7,637 nt of DNA, taken from assembly GCA_030608245.1 (NCBI GenBank), contig JAUWEO010000082.1, forward strand, positions 1 through 7,637, in the 5' to 3' direction. A program made the translations under genes and the position numbers. Shown here piece by piece: positions 1 to 5,973 of this stretch; the first letter of the stretch is position 1; each line of letters starts with the position of its first letter. This stretch comes from Candidatus Latescibacterota bacterium (GTDB taxonomy: Bacteria > Latescibacterota > MVCY01). A model generated the notes under the pieces. The model worked only from the letters and a program-made list of their open reading frames with translations. It was not told the origin of the DNA and did no database searches.

Positions 1-127
1 ATATTTTTTCTGTCGCCAACTGTAATTCTTCTAATTTCTTGCAGTGCCTTACCTGAAGTGAACCCCGGGAACAAGATAGTGATCTAAACAACTATTGTGA
101 AGTGAAATTGTGAGCCACACACCAAAA

Positions 128-1111
128 TCAAATAACCCCCGCCTTGAGCAGGTCAATCCAGCGGATTACCCCAATCGGTTTGGCGTCTGCGTCCACTACC
201 ACCAATTGAGTTAAGATGTGCTTCTGCAGGACAGGCACAGCTTTCGCTGCCAATTCCTCTTTCGCGATAGTGAAAGGCGGGGTCCTCTTCTTGCCCCTGG
301 GACTTACATCCAAGGCTTCTCTGGCGCTCATCGCAAGGGGGGCCGCAGTCCGCTCCATCAATCGTCTCAGATCTCCATCAGTAAGCACCCCAACCAGAAC
401 GCCTTCTGAATCTACCACACAGGTCATCCCTAATTGCTTGGAGGTCATCTCCACCAGCACATCCCGCATTGTGGTCGACTCGTTCACCACCGGCAACTCC
501 CGCCCTCTGTGCATCAGATCCTCTACCCGCCAGATAAGCTTTCTGCCCAAAGCGCCCCCGGGATGGAGTAGAGCGAACTGCCGAGGGCCGAAGTTGCGTT
601 TTCTCAACAGGGCAACCGCTAAGGCATCGCCTAAAACCATAGTCACCGTGGTACTGGTGGTGGGAGTGAGATCGTAAGGGCAGGCCTCTTTCTCCACACT
701 TGTGTCCAGCAATATATCGCTTTCTTGTGCCAACCAGGAGTGGAAATTGCCGGTCATAGCGATTAGGGGAATATCCAGCCGTTTCAAGAGCGGTACCAGA
801 AGCTGCAGTTCCTCTGCCTGTCCGCTTTTGGATATGGCAATGACCACATCGTCCCCTCGGAGTATCCCGGAGTCACCGTGGAGGGCCTCGGTGGAGTGAA
901 GGTAAAAAGCGGGGGTTCCGGTGCTGGTCAAGGTGGCAGCGATCTTTCTGCCCACGATGCCCGATTTGCCCATTCCCACTACCACCACTCGCCCTTTGCA
1001 CTGGTAAATTAAGTCAACCGCCCTCTGAAATGAATCGTTGATGCGGTCTTTTAGTGCGGCCACTGCTGCCGCTTCTATCTCTATTACCTTCTTGGCCTGT
1101 TCAATGCTCAT
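128..1111 (-). CDS. kdsD: D-arabinose 5-phosphate isomerase KdsD (KpsF/GutQ family)
   Basis: This enzyme interconverts D-ribulose 5-phosphate and D-arabinose 5-phosphate, the first dedicated step of Kdo synthesis, in the cytoplasm. The 327-aa protein has the full family layout: an N-terminal SIS sugar-isomerase domain (about residues 35-170) with GMGKSG at 46-51 and the SKSGQAEE loop at 94-101, then two CBS domains (about 197-255 and 260-327). Residues aligning by eye with the E. coli KdsD active site are present: Lys56, Glu101, Glu142 (in KEACP) and His183 (in LHPGGALGRKL). Length and both ends match E. coli KdsD, so the gene is complete. Its ATG overlaps the TGA of kdsA by 4 nt (ATGA), with GGAAGG and GGAG just upstream, implying translational coupling. 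The paralogues KpsF and GutQ have the same domains; the kdsA neighbour supports the LPS role. The 127 bp beyond its stop to the window edge hold no convincing gene or terminator. Confidence 0.95.
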   Translation of the reverse strand: MSIEQAKKVIEIEAAAVAALKDRINDSFQRAVDLIYQCKGRVVVVGMGKSGIVGRKIAATLTSTGTPAFYLHSTEALHGDSGILRGDDVVIAISKSGQAEELQLLVPLLKRLDIPLIAMTGNFHSWLAQESDILLDTSVEKEACPYDLTPTTSTTVTMVLGDALAVALLRKRNFGPRQFALLHPGGALGRKLIWRVEDLMHRGRELPVVNESTTMRDVLVEMTSKQLGMTCVVDSEGVLVGVLTDGDLRRLMERTAAPLAMSAREALDVSPRGKKRTPPFTIAKEELAAKAVPVLQKHILTQLVVVDADAKPIGVIRWIDLLKAGVI

Positions 1112-1950
1112 CGCTCCAAGCTGCCTTCCAGACAGCGGCGTGTTTCGTCGAGTTTTTTTAGTTCCCGCAGAAGCGGTTCCAGCTTATCTAAGGGCAGCAT
1201 AGAAGAGGCGTCACTTAAGGCCTTAGCAGGAGAAGGGTGAGTTTCGATGAATACCCCATCCACACCCACTGCCACCGCTGCCCGGGCCAGGGGAGGAACG
1301 AACTCCGGCTGTCCACCGGAATGACTTCCCCCTCCACCTGGCAATTGCACACTGTGAGTGGCGTCAAACACCACTGGATACCCCAGTTTTCTCATAATCA
1401 CCAGAGAGCGCATATCCACTACCAAATTGTGATAGCCGAAACAGGTGCCCCGTTCGGTAAGTATGATCCGGTCGTTGCCGGTGGAGCGAATCTTTTCGGC
1501 TATTGGGCCCATATCCTCTGGAGCGAGAAACTGCCCCTTTTTGATGTTAACCGGCTTGCCTGTTTTGCCCACTGCTACCACTAGCTCTGTCTGCCGGCAG
1601 AGAAATGCCGGGATCTGTAGGATATCAGCCACTGTAGCGGCCTTTTCCACCTCTGAGGCTGAGTGAACATCTGTTAGAACCGGGATATTCAACTGAGTTT
1701 TAACCTGGTTCAATATCCGCAGTCCTTCGTCAATGCCCAGGCCAGAGAAGGAGTTGATGCTCATTCGGTTTGCCTTAGTATAAGAGGCCTTGAAGATGAA
1801 GGGCATCTGTAGCCGGGTGGCAATCTGCCTTATTCTTTGCGCCGTCTCTAAGGTCAGTTTTTCAGACTCCACCACACAGGGGCCAGCGATCAGCACCAGA
1901 GGAGCCTCTCTCCCGATGAGAATCTCGCCTATCTTAACTGCTCTACTCAT
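1108..1950 (-). CDS. kdsA: 3-deoxy-8-phosphooctulonate synthase (Kdo-8-phosphate synthase) KdsA
   Basis: KdsA condenses phosphoenolpyruvate with arabinose 5-phosphate to give Kdo 8-phosphate. The 280-aa protein is a full-length DAHP/KDO8P synthase TIM barrel. Visible landmarks are IAGPCVVES (21-29), KANRMS (59-64, the Kdo8P-type version of the substrate loop), FLCRQTELV (117-125), NIKKGQF (135-141), and DATHSVQLPGG near residue 200. Cys25, His199, Glu236 and Asp247 (in LSDASSMLPL) match the four metal ligands of the metal-dependent class, typified by Aquifex; the metal-independent E. coli type has Asn in place of the Cys. A divalent-metal-dependent enzyme is therefore inferred. The ATG lies inside the end of pyrG (8-nt overlap) with AAAGG about 11 nt upstream. 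The TGA overlaps the kdsD start. Confidence 0.96.
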   Translation of the reverse strand: MSRAVKIGEILIGREAPLVLIAGPCVVESEKLTLETAQRIRQIATRLQMPFIFKASYTKANRMSINSFSGLGIDEGLRILNQVKTQLNIPVLTDVHSASEVEKAATVADILQIPAFLCRQTELVVAVGKTGKPVNIKKGQFLAPEDMGPIAEKIRSTGNDRIILTERGTCFGYHNLVVDMRSLVIMRKLGYPVVFDATHSVQLPGGGGSHSGGQPEFVPPLARAAVAVGVDGVFIETHPSPAKALSDASSMLPLDKLEPLLRELKKLDETRRCLEGSLER

Positions 1951-3691
1951 TGGGTTCTGCGCCTTTCAACGCTGCCTCTACAAATCCCAAGAATAGAGGA
2001 GCAGGTTTCTCTAAGGTAGATTTAAATTCCGGGTGGGCCTGAGTAGCTACGAAGAATCTGTGTTCCGGAAGCTCGACGAATTCCATAAGTCTGGTGCCAT
2101 CGGTCCTCAGATGATAGCCGGAGAAGACCAGGCCGTTTTCCTCCAGGATGTCAATGAATTGCGGCGAGACTTCATACCTATGCCGGTGGCGTTCCAAAAT
2201 AGCTCTTTTTCCCACCGGGAGAATACCCAGCCGGAAACACTCATCAGGATCTTTCTTGAGCTGCTCAATCCTTTTGCGGTCTTCTTCCAAACGGTGTAAC
2301 TTCGTGTACAGCTTCAACACTACGCTGTCCTTCTTTAAGGTTGCTGCATAAGCACCCAGTCTCATTGTCCCCCCGTACTGGTGTTTTTCCATCAGTTCCT
2401 TCTGGGTGGGCAGGATGTCGATCACCGGGTACTGAGTGTGCTTATTGATCTCGGTGGAGTGTGCCTCCGGCATATTACAGACATTACGTGCAAACTCCAC
2501 CACCGCAAGCTGTAGACCGAAACAGAGTCCCAGATATGGAATGTTCTTCTCTCTGGCAAATTCTATCGCCTTGATCTTTCCTTCAGCTCCACTGGTACCA
2601 AATCCTCCCGGGACGATAATCCCTCCGTAGTTCGAGAGCTCTTTCACTGCTCTGTCGTTTTCCTCAAATCGTTTAGCGTCTATCCAATCGATTTTCACCT
2701 CGGCGTTCAGATGGGCCCCGGCGTGTTCCAACGCCTGGTTGATGGAGACATAAGAGTCTGAGAGGTTGTAATCACCGATGTCTATGTATTTGCAGACCAT
2801 TGCAACCCGCAGCACCCTCTCCGGATTCTCAATCCTTCTGACCAGCTCCTCCCAATTTTCCCAACTGGGCAATGTTTTGGGTTCAAGTCCGAATTTATTG
2901 AGGATTTTCCCCCCCAATCCTTCTTTCTCAAAATTAAGGGGAATGGAATAGAGGGTGGAGATATCCGGGGCTGAGATAATGCAGTCTGCGTCTATGTTAG
3001 CGTAAGTCTCAATCTTTTTCTTTCGCACCTCATCCAAGGGTTCCCTGGCCCGGCAGAGGATGAAATCGGGGAAGATGCCGCTTTCGCTCAAGCGTCTGAT
3101 GGCCTGTTGGGTGGGTTTGGTTTTCATCTCATGAATGTGAGTAGGAATAGGCAGGTAGGTGATGAGTACGTAGATCACATTCTCTTCCCCTACCTCTCGC
3201 TCTAGGCCTTTAACTGCAAACAGAAAAGGGATATTCTCGTAATCACCGATGACGCCGCCGATCTCCACTAAGGCGAAATCGAACCCTTCGGCAACCTGTC
3301 TGACCCTTCTTTTGATCTCATCGGTGATGTGGGGAATAGGCTGAACCGTCTGGCCCAGATACTCTCCCTTTCTCTCCCGGTCGATGACCTCCTTGTAGAT
3401 CTGGCCGGTAGTGATGTTATTCATCCGGGAGATGTACATTCCCAGGAATCTCTCGTAATTGCCCAGGTCCTGATCGATCTCACCGCCGTCGTCGGTTACC
3501 CACACCTCTCCGTGTTCGGTGGGCCGGAGGGTGCCAGCGTCGTAATTGATATAAGGGTCAATCTTGATTGCGGTAGTGTTGTAACCGTATCGCTGAAGTA
3601 TTTTAGCGATAGAAGCGGTAGCCAGTCCTTTACCCACGCCGCTTATAACTCCTCCGGCAACGATTATGTATCTAGTCTTTCGATTGTTCAT
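1943..3691 (-). CDS. pyrG: CTP synthase (glutamine-hydrolysing) PyrG, divergent type with an extra segment
   Basis: PyrG aminates UTP to CTP using ATP and glutamine. Here it probably also feeds KdsB, encoded just upstream, which consumes CTP. The 582-aa protein has an N-terminal synthetase domain (about 1-270) with the P-loop region GGVISGVGKG (13-22), IKIDPYIN (42-49), acidic metal ligands Asp75 and Glu143 and the nucleotide loop KTKPTQ (190-195). The C-terminal glutamine amidotransferase domain (about 295-575) has PGGFG (361-365), nucleophile Cys390 in GLCFGLQ, and His553/Glu555 in QAHPEF. Most bacterial homologues are about 535-550 aa; the excess is mainly a charged stretch at roughly residues 465-496, before ERHRHRYEV. 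From memory, motifs such as SYVSINQALEHAG and MRLGAYAATLKK recall archaeal and candidate-phylum enzymes more than E. coli PyrG. Phe158 replaces the Glu at E. coli position 155. The start overlaps kdsB by 4 nt and has a good GAAGGG ribosome site. The stop is TAG. Confidence 0.96.
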   Translation of the reverse strand: MNNRKTRYIIVAGGVISGVGKGLATASIAKILQRYGYNTTAIKIDPYINYDAGTLRPTEHGEVWVTDDGGEIDQDLGNYERFLGMYISRMNNITTGQIYKEVIDRERKGEYLGQTVQPIPHITDEIKRRVRQVAEGFDFALVEIGGVIGDYENIPFLFAVKGLEREVGEENVIYVLITYLPIPTHIHEMKTKPTQQAIRRLSESGIFPDFILCRAREPLDEVRKKKIETYANIDADCIISAPDISTLYSIPLNFEKEGLGGKILNKFGLEPKTLPSWENWEELVRRIENPERVLRVAMVCKYIDIGDYNLSDSYVSINQALEHAGAHLNAEVKIDWIDAKRFEENDRAVKELSNYGGIIVPGGFGTSGAEGKIKAIEFAREKNIPYLGLCFGLQLAVVEFARNVCNMPEAHSTEINKHTQYPVIDILPTQKELMEKHQYGGTMRLGAYAATLKKDSVVLKLYTKLHRLEEDRKRIEQLKKDPDECFRLGILPVGKRAILERHRHRYEVSPQFIDILEENGLVFSGYHLRTDGTRLMEFVELPEHRFFVATQAHPEFKSTLEKPAPLFLGFVEAALKGAEPNE

Positions 3692-4434
3692 AGCCTGCCC
3701 TTCTCTATTGTCTCTCTTGCTTTTTGCAAGTCATCCTGGGTATCTACTCCTATTGACCAGGAGTCGGTTACGAGCACGATTATGGGGAAGCCGTTTTCCA
3801 ATACTCGGAGTTGTTCTAACTTTTCCAGTTTCTCCAGCGGTGTTTGCTCCAACTGGGCTAATCTCTGAAGAAAATCCCACCGGTAGACATACAGACCTAT
3901 ATGTTGAAGAAAACAGAACCCTTGTGAGTCGGCAGAGTGCCTGTCTCGCGCAAAGGGCAGGGGGGAACGTGAGAAGTAAAGGGCGAATCCCTTCTGATCT
4001 ACTACTACCTTGACTATATTGGGATCGCTCAATTCTTCAATAGAAGTACTCCTTTTTGCCACGGTGCTCATCGGAATATCGGGATTTTCCGTCAAGGGTT
4101 CGATCGCCTGGTCTATCATCTGTGGGTCGATCAGGGGTTCGTCGCCCTGGACATTGACCACTAAATCTGCTTTGATGGTTCTGGTGGCTTCCGCCACCCG
4201 GTCAGTGCCGGTTCTGTGAGTGGGGGAGGTGAGCAGAGCCCTGCCGCCGAATTGCTCCACCGCCTCCACGATTCTGCGGTCATCGGCAGCCACCCAGACC
4301 TCTGACACCCTCTGTGCTCTCTGTGCCCTTTCGTAGACATGCTGAATCAGGGGTTTTCCCCCGATCTTCAGTAGAGGTTTGCCAGGTAGCCTGATAGAAC
4401 CATAACGGGAGGGTATGATAGCTACTGTTTTCAT
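3688..4434 (-). CDS. kdsB: CMP-Kdo synthetase (3-deoxy-manno-octulosonate cytidylyltransferase) KdsB
   Basis: KdsB activates Kdo with CTP to give CMP-Kdo, the donor for Kdo transfer to lipid A. From the chosen ATG the protein is 248 aa, normal for the family. It shows the nucleotide-binding start IPSRYGSIRLPGKPL (7-21), HRTGTDRVAEA (73-83), QGDEP (96-100, with the Mg-binding Asp98), HIGLYVYR (178-185), EKLEQLRVLENG (204-215) and GVDTQDDL (229-236, second acidic site). The frame is open further upstream to a TTG at 4464, but the 10 added residues (MRQRCCSGFL) match nothing in the family and MKTVAIIPSRYGS is the canonical N-terminus. The ribosome site before this ATG is weak, and a small hairpin (5-bp arms 4443-4447 and 4454-4458) lies just upstream. 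Its TGA overlaps the pyrG ATG by 4 nt. It is the first gene of the overlapped Kdo block and may be read through from the radC promoter. Confidence 0.95.
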   Translation of the reverse strand: MKTVAIIPSRYGSIRLPGKPLLKIGGKPLIQHVYERAQRAQRVSEVWVAADDRRIVEAVEQFGGRALLTSPTHRTGTDRVAEATRTIKADLVVNVQGDEPLIDPQMIDQAIEPLTENPDIPMSTVAKRSTSIEELSDPNIVKVVVDQKGFALYFSRSPLPFARDRHSADSQGFCFLQHIGLYVYRWDFLQRLAQLEQTPLEKLEKLEQLRVLENGFPIIVLVTDSWSIGVDTQDDLQKARETIEKGRL

Positions 4435-4486
4435 CAGAAATCCAGAGCAACATCTCTGCCGCAAAGACCCAAAGGAAATAGAATCA

Positions 4487-4535
4487 AAATCTTCAATCTT
4501 GAATATTCAGTCTTTAATCTTTAATCTTTAATCTT
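4487..4535. repeat. Heptanucleotide tandem repeat, about seven units, upstream of kdsB
   Basis: On the plus strand this stretch divides into consecutive 7-mers: AAATCTT, CAATCTT, GAATATT, CAGTCTT, then TAATCTT three times without change. A further GATGCTT at 4536-4542 keeps part of the pattern. On the transcribed strand the unit reads AAGATTA. The three exact copies are at 4515-4535 and the left units are degenerate. It lies in the 130-bp non-coding gap between gatC and kdsB, about 50 nt before the kdsB start. It has no open frame of interest and no hairpin. The function is unknown. Confidence 0.8.
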
Positions 4536-4564
4536 GATGCTTTCGTGGCTCAACTGTAGTTACC

Positions 4565-4852
4565 CTACTCGATTACCTTGGGGACCTTGAAGTAGCCCAT
4601 CCACTGGTCAGGGGCGTTTGCCAATGTCTCCTGCTGACTCAATGATGGTGCAACCATATCCTCTCGGAAGACATTCTTCAACGGCAGCACATGCGAGGTA
4701 GGTGGGACATCAGTGGTGTCAAGCTCGTTCAACTTGGCAAAGTAGTCCAGAATCCGATTCAGTTGGGCAATAAGTTTCTGTTTCTCTTCAGCGGAGAGCT
4801 CCAATTTCGCCAGGGCAATCACATTTTCCACATCTTCTACAGTCACAGGCAT
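4565..4852 (-). CDS. gatC: Asp-tRNA(Asn)/Glu-tRNA(Gln) amidotransferase subunit C, GatC
   Basis: GatC is the small subunit that helps GatA and GatB assemble into GatCAB, which converts Glu-tRNA(Gln) and/or Asp-tRNA(Asn) to the amide form. The chosen start gives 95 aa, the usual length. The sequence follows the family closely: an N-terminal helical part with VENVIALAKLELSAEE (8-23), LNRILDYFAKLNELDT (31-46), then PTSHVLPLKNVFREDMV (51-67) and the C-terminal LANAPDQWMGYFKVPKVIE (77-95). The ATG at 4852 has an excellent GGAGG ribosome site 5 nt upstream; an in-frame GTG at 4879, overlapping the radC stop, is less likely. It follows radC by 23 nt, suggesting co-transcription. The odd point is context: gatA, which often follows gatC, is absent here, since the next gene downstream is kdsB. 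GatA and GatB must be elsewhere if the complex works. Confidence 0.93.
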   Translation of the reverse strand: MPVTVEDVENVIALAKLELSAEEKQKLIAQLNRILDYFAKLNELDTTDVPPTSHVLPLKNVFREDMVAPSLSQQETLANAPDQWMGYFKVPKVIE

Positions 4853-4875
4853 AAAAACCTCCGTTGTTATTGAGA

Positions 4876-5568
4876 TCACGCTGAAGGACTAAGAATCTTG
4901 TTTTCTACAAAGCTGTAGTATTTTGTCTTGCTTACGATGATATGGTCTAACACACGGATTTCTACCGGTTCTACTGCTTTGATCACAGCTTTGGTGAGCT
5001 GTTTGTCCTCCCAGGAGGGGGTAGCGTGCCCACTGGGATGGTTGTGTAGCAAAATAAGCCCAGTGGCGTGGTGGGCCAGCGCTCCCTCCAGAACCCGACG
5101 AGGATAGACCACAGAGCTGTCAACCGTGCCTTCGTGGATCACCTCATAGTTCAAGGCCTCGTTCTTCACATTCAGGTAAATGACCATAAATACCTCATTG
5201 GGCAGCCCTGCCAGTTTCATGCGGGCGAAATCTGCCACTGCCTGGGGTGAGTTAAGCAGATCCCGGTGCTTCAACCTTTGGCCAAGATAGACCCCACAGG
5301 TCTCCTTTACTAAATGGATGAGCACCGCCGAGTTCGGCCCCAGTTCGGGCACTTCCTCCAGCTCTTTCAGACCGGCATCGAGGATACCGCCCAGGTTCCC
5401 GAATCGTTTGACCAACTGCTTGGCAATGGGTTTCACATCTCGTCGGGGGATAGCGTAGGTGAGCAGAAGCTCAAGGATTTCATAATCTTGCAACCCTTCT
5501 GTTCCTGCTTTCTGAAAGCGTTCCCGTAGACGCTCCCTGTGACCCCAATAGTGAGCGTTTTCCTGCAT
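4876..5568 (-). CDS. radC: RadC family JAMM-domain protein (UPF0758)
   Basis: RadC proteins carry an N-terminal helical region with a helix-hairpin-helix-like element and a C-terminal MPN/JAMM metalloprotease-like domain. The historical link to DNA repair is doubtful and the cellular role is unsettled. The 230-aa protein is full length. The N-terminal part shows RERLRERFQK (11-20), LQDYEILELLLTYAIPRRD (26-44) and the hairpin element VPELGPNSA (73-81). The JAMM domain (about 105-226) has Glu146 in VIHEG, His175 and His177 in HNHPSG (175-180), and Asp188, the complete set of putative zinc ligands, so it is not an inactivated copy. The ATG has AAAAGG about 9 nt upstream. A near-consensus promoter lies about 135-170 nt upstream, making radC the probable first gene of a transcript that includes gatC. 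No mobile-element genes, often seen with radC-like genes, are nearby. Confidence 0.94.
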   Translation of the reverse strand: MQENAHYWGHRERLRERFQKAGTEGLQDYEILELLLTYAIPRRDVKPIAKQLVKRFGNLGGILDAGLKELEEVPELGPNSAVLIHLVKETCGVYLGQRLKHRDLLNSPQAVADFARMKLAGLPNEVFMVIYLNVKNEALNYEVIHEGTVDSSVVYPRRVLEGALAHHATGLILLHNHPSGHATPSWEDKQLTKAVIKAVEPVEIRVLDHIIVSKTKYYSFVENKILSPSA

Positions 5569-5707
5569 ATTCAGAAGCCTTTTGCCTGCCGACGAATTAC
5601 CTTGCTGCTGTGGGTAGAGCCCGATGAATTAGACTGTCAATAAGAACCTTGTTCACACGAAGTTAAGCTTCTGGAGAATCTGGCTATTTTCTCATTTAAG
5701 CGAAAGA

Positions 5708-5736
5708 AATATACTTTATTATTCTGCCGTTGTCAA
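5708..5736 (-). promoter_or_regulatory. Predicted sigma70-type promoter for radC-gatC and possibly the Kdo genes
   Basis: On the minus strand a perfect -35 hexamer TTGACA (5731-5736) is followed by exactly 17 nt and then TATATT (5708-5713), five of six matches to TATAAT. Transcription would begin near 5701, leaving a leader of about 130 nt before the radC ATG. The promoter lies just after the terminator of the upstream gene, as expected for a new transcript. An inverted repeat, CAACAG / CTGTTG (5734-5739 and 5750-5755), overlaps the -35 box and could be a regulator site, though its arms are short. Confidence 0.75.
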
Positions 5737-5770
5737 CAGCTATTCTCCCCTGTTGCCTTCTATACAAATC

Positions 5771-5808
5771 AAAAAAGCCACCAGAGAATCTGCATCCTGG
5801 TGGCTTTT
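5771..5808 (-). terminator. Intrinsic terminator after the mutase-L gene
   Basis: There is a perfect 12-bp inverted repeat: 5773-5784 (AAAAGCCACCAG) and 5797-5808 (CTGGTGGCTTTT), separated by a 12-nt loop. On the minus strand the GC-rich stem GCCACCAG/CTGGTGGC runs into six T (5771-5776), the standard factor-independent terminator form. It should end the transcript of the mutase-L gene about 165 nt after its stop. The A-rich flank also gives a four-T run on the plus strand, so it may act in both directions. Confidence 0.9.
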
Positions 5809-5924
5809 GAGAGATAGCATTTTCTAACTCGAGAGTCAAGTTGTTGCTCTTATTCGGTAAATGCTTCTCCATAATCCTCGGGACGAATTTGAATCAGACC
5901 TTAGAAGCGTAAACCCGACTTAAT

Positions 5925-5953
5925 GTAGACACGACCCGCCGGGTCGTCTCTAC
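5925..5953. repeat. 29-nt near-perfect palindrome, possible REP/MITE-like repeat unit
   Basis: The arms are GTAGA-C-ACGACCCG (5925-5938) and CGGGTCGT-C-TCTAC (5940-5953) around a single central C. Only one position on each side is unpaired (C opposite C at 5930/5948). As RNA it would fold as a strong hairpin with a tiny loop on either strand. It lies 20 nt after the stop of the mutase-L gene and lacks a T tract, so it is not itself a standard intrinsic terminator. It could protect the 3' end of the mRNA. Its form resembles dispersed palindromic repeats seen in many bacterial intergenic regions; copy number cannot be judged from one window. Confidence 0.75.
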
Positions 5954-5973
5954 GATACCCCTCCTGAAACTTC

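Larger units (their letters stand above)
5569..5973. other. Non-coding intergenic region with a transcript boundary
   Basis: This 405-bp stretch separates the mutase-L gene from radC. In the direction of transcription it contains a 29-nt palindrome, about 115 nt with nothing recognised, the intrinsic terminator, the predicted promoter, and a leader of about 130 nt before radC. I see no tRNA, recognised riboswitch or convincing small gene. A 58-codon minus-strand frame starting at 5872 runs through the terminator and was rejected. Confidence 0.75.

Noticed and set aside
1..127. Possible start of another minus-strand gene at the left edge; one frame reads KKLEELQLATEKI.
   Set aside because: The frame is short, begins only with a TTG straight after a stop codon without a ribosome site, and runs off the window, so nothing can be supported.
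105..127. Possible terminator hairpin (TGTG/CACA) after kdsD.
   Set aside because: The stem has only 4 bp and no T run follows on the transcribed strand.
216..677. Plus-strand open frames opposite kdsD, and similar ones opposite kdsA, pyrG, radC and the mutase-L gene.
   Set aside because: They are antisense to well-conserved genes, have low-complexity or basic Ser/Arg-rich translations, and match no family that I recognise.
4435..4464. N-terminal extension of kdsB to a TTG at 4464.
   Set aside because: The added residues MRQRCCSGFL are not found in the family and the ATG at 4434 gives the canonical MKTVAIIPSRYGS start.
4853..4879. Extension of gatC to a GTG at 4879 that overlaps the radC stop (GTGA).
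   Set aside because: The ATG at 4852 has a far better ribosome site (GGAGG, 5 nt spacing) and gives the normal protein length.
5612..5640. A second TTGACA (5635-5640) in the radC leader.
   Set aside because: At 16-18 nt spacing the candidate -10 sequences are poor (CTACCC, TACCCA), unlike the near-perfect promoter just upstream.
5696..5872. A 58-codon minus-strand frame starting with ATG at 5872 and preceded by GAGG.
   Set aside because: It reads straight through the intrinsic terminator hairpin and the promoter -35 and -10 boxes, the GAGG is only 3 nt from the ATG, and the peptide resembles no family. The terminator and promoter explain the sequence better.
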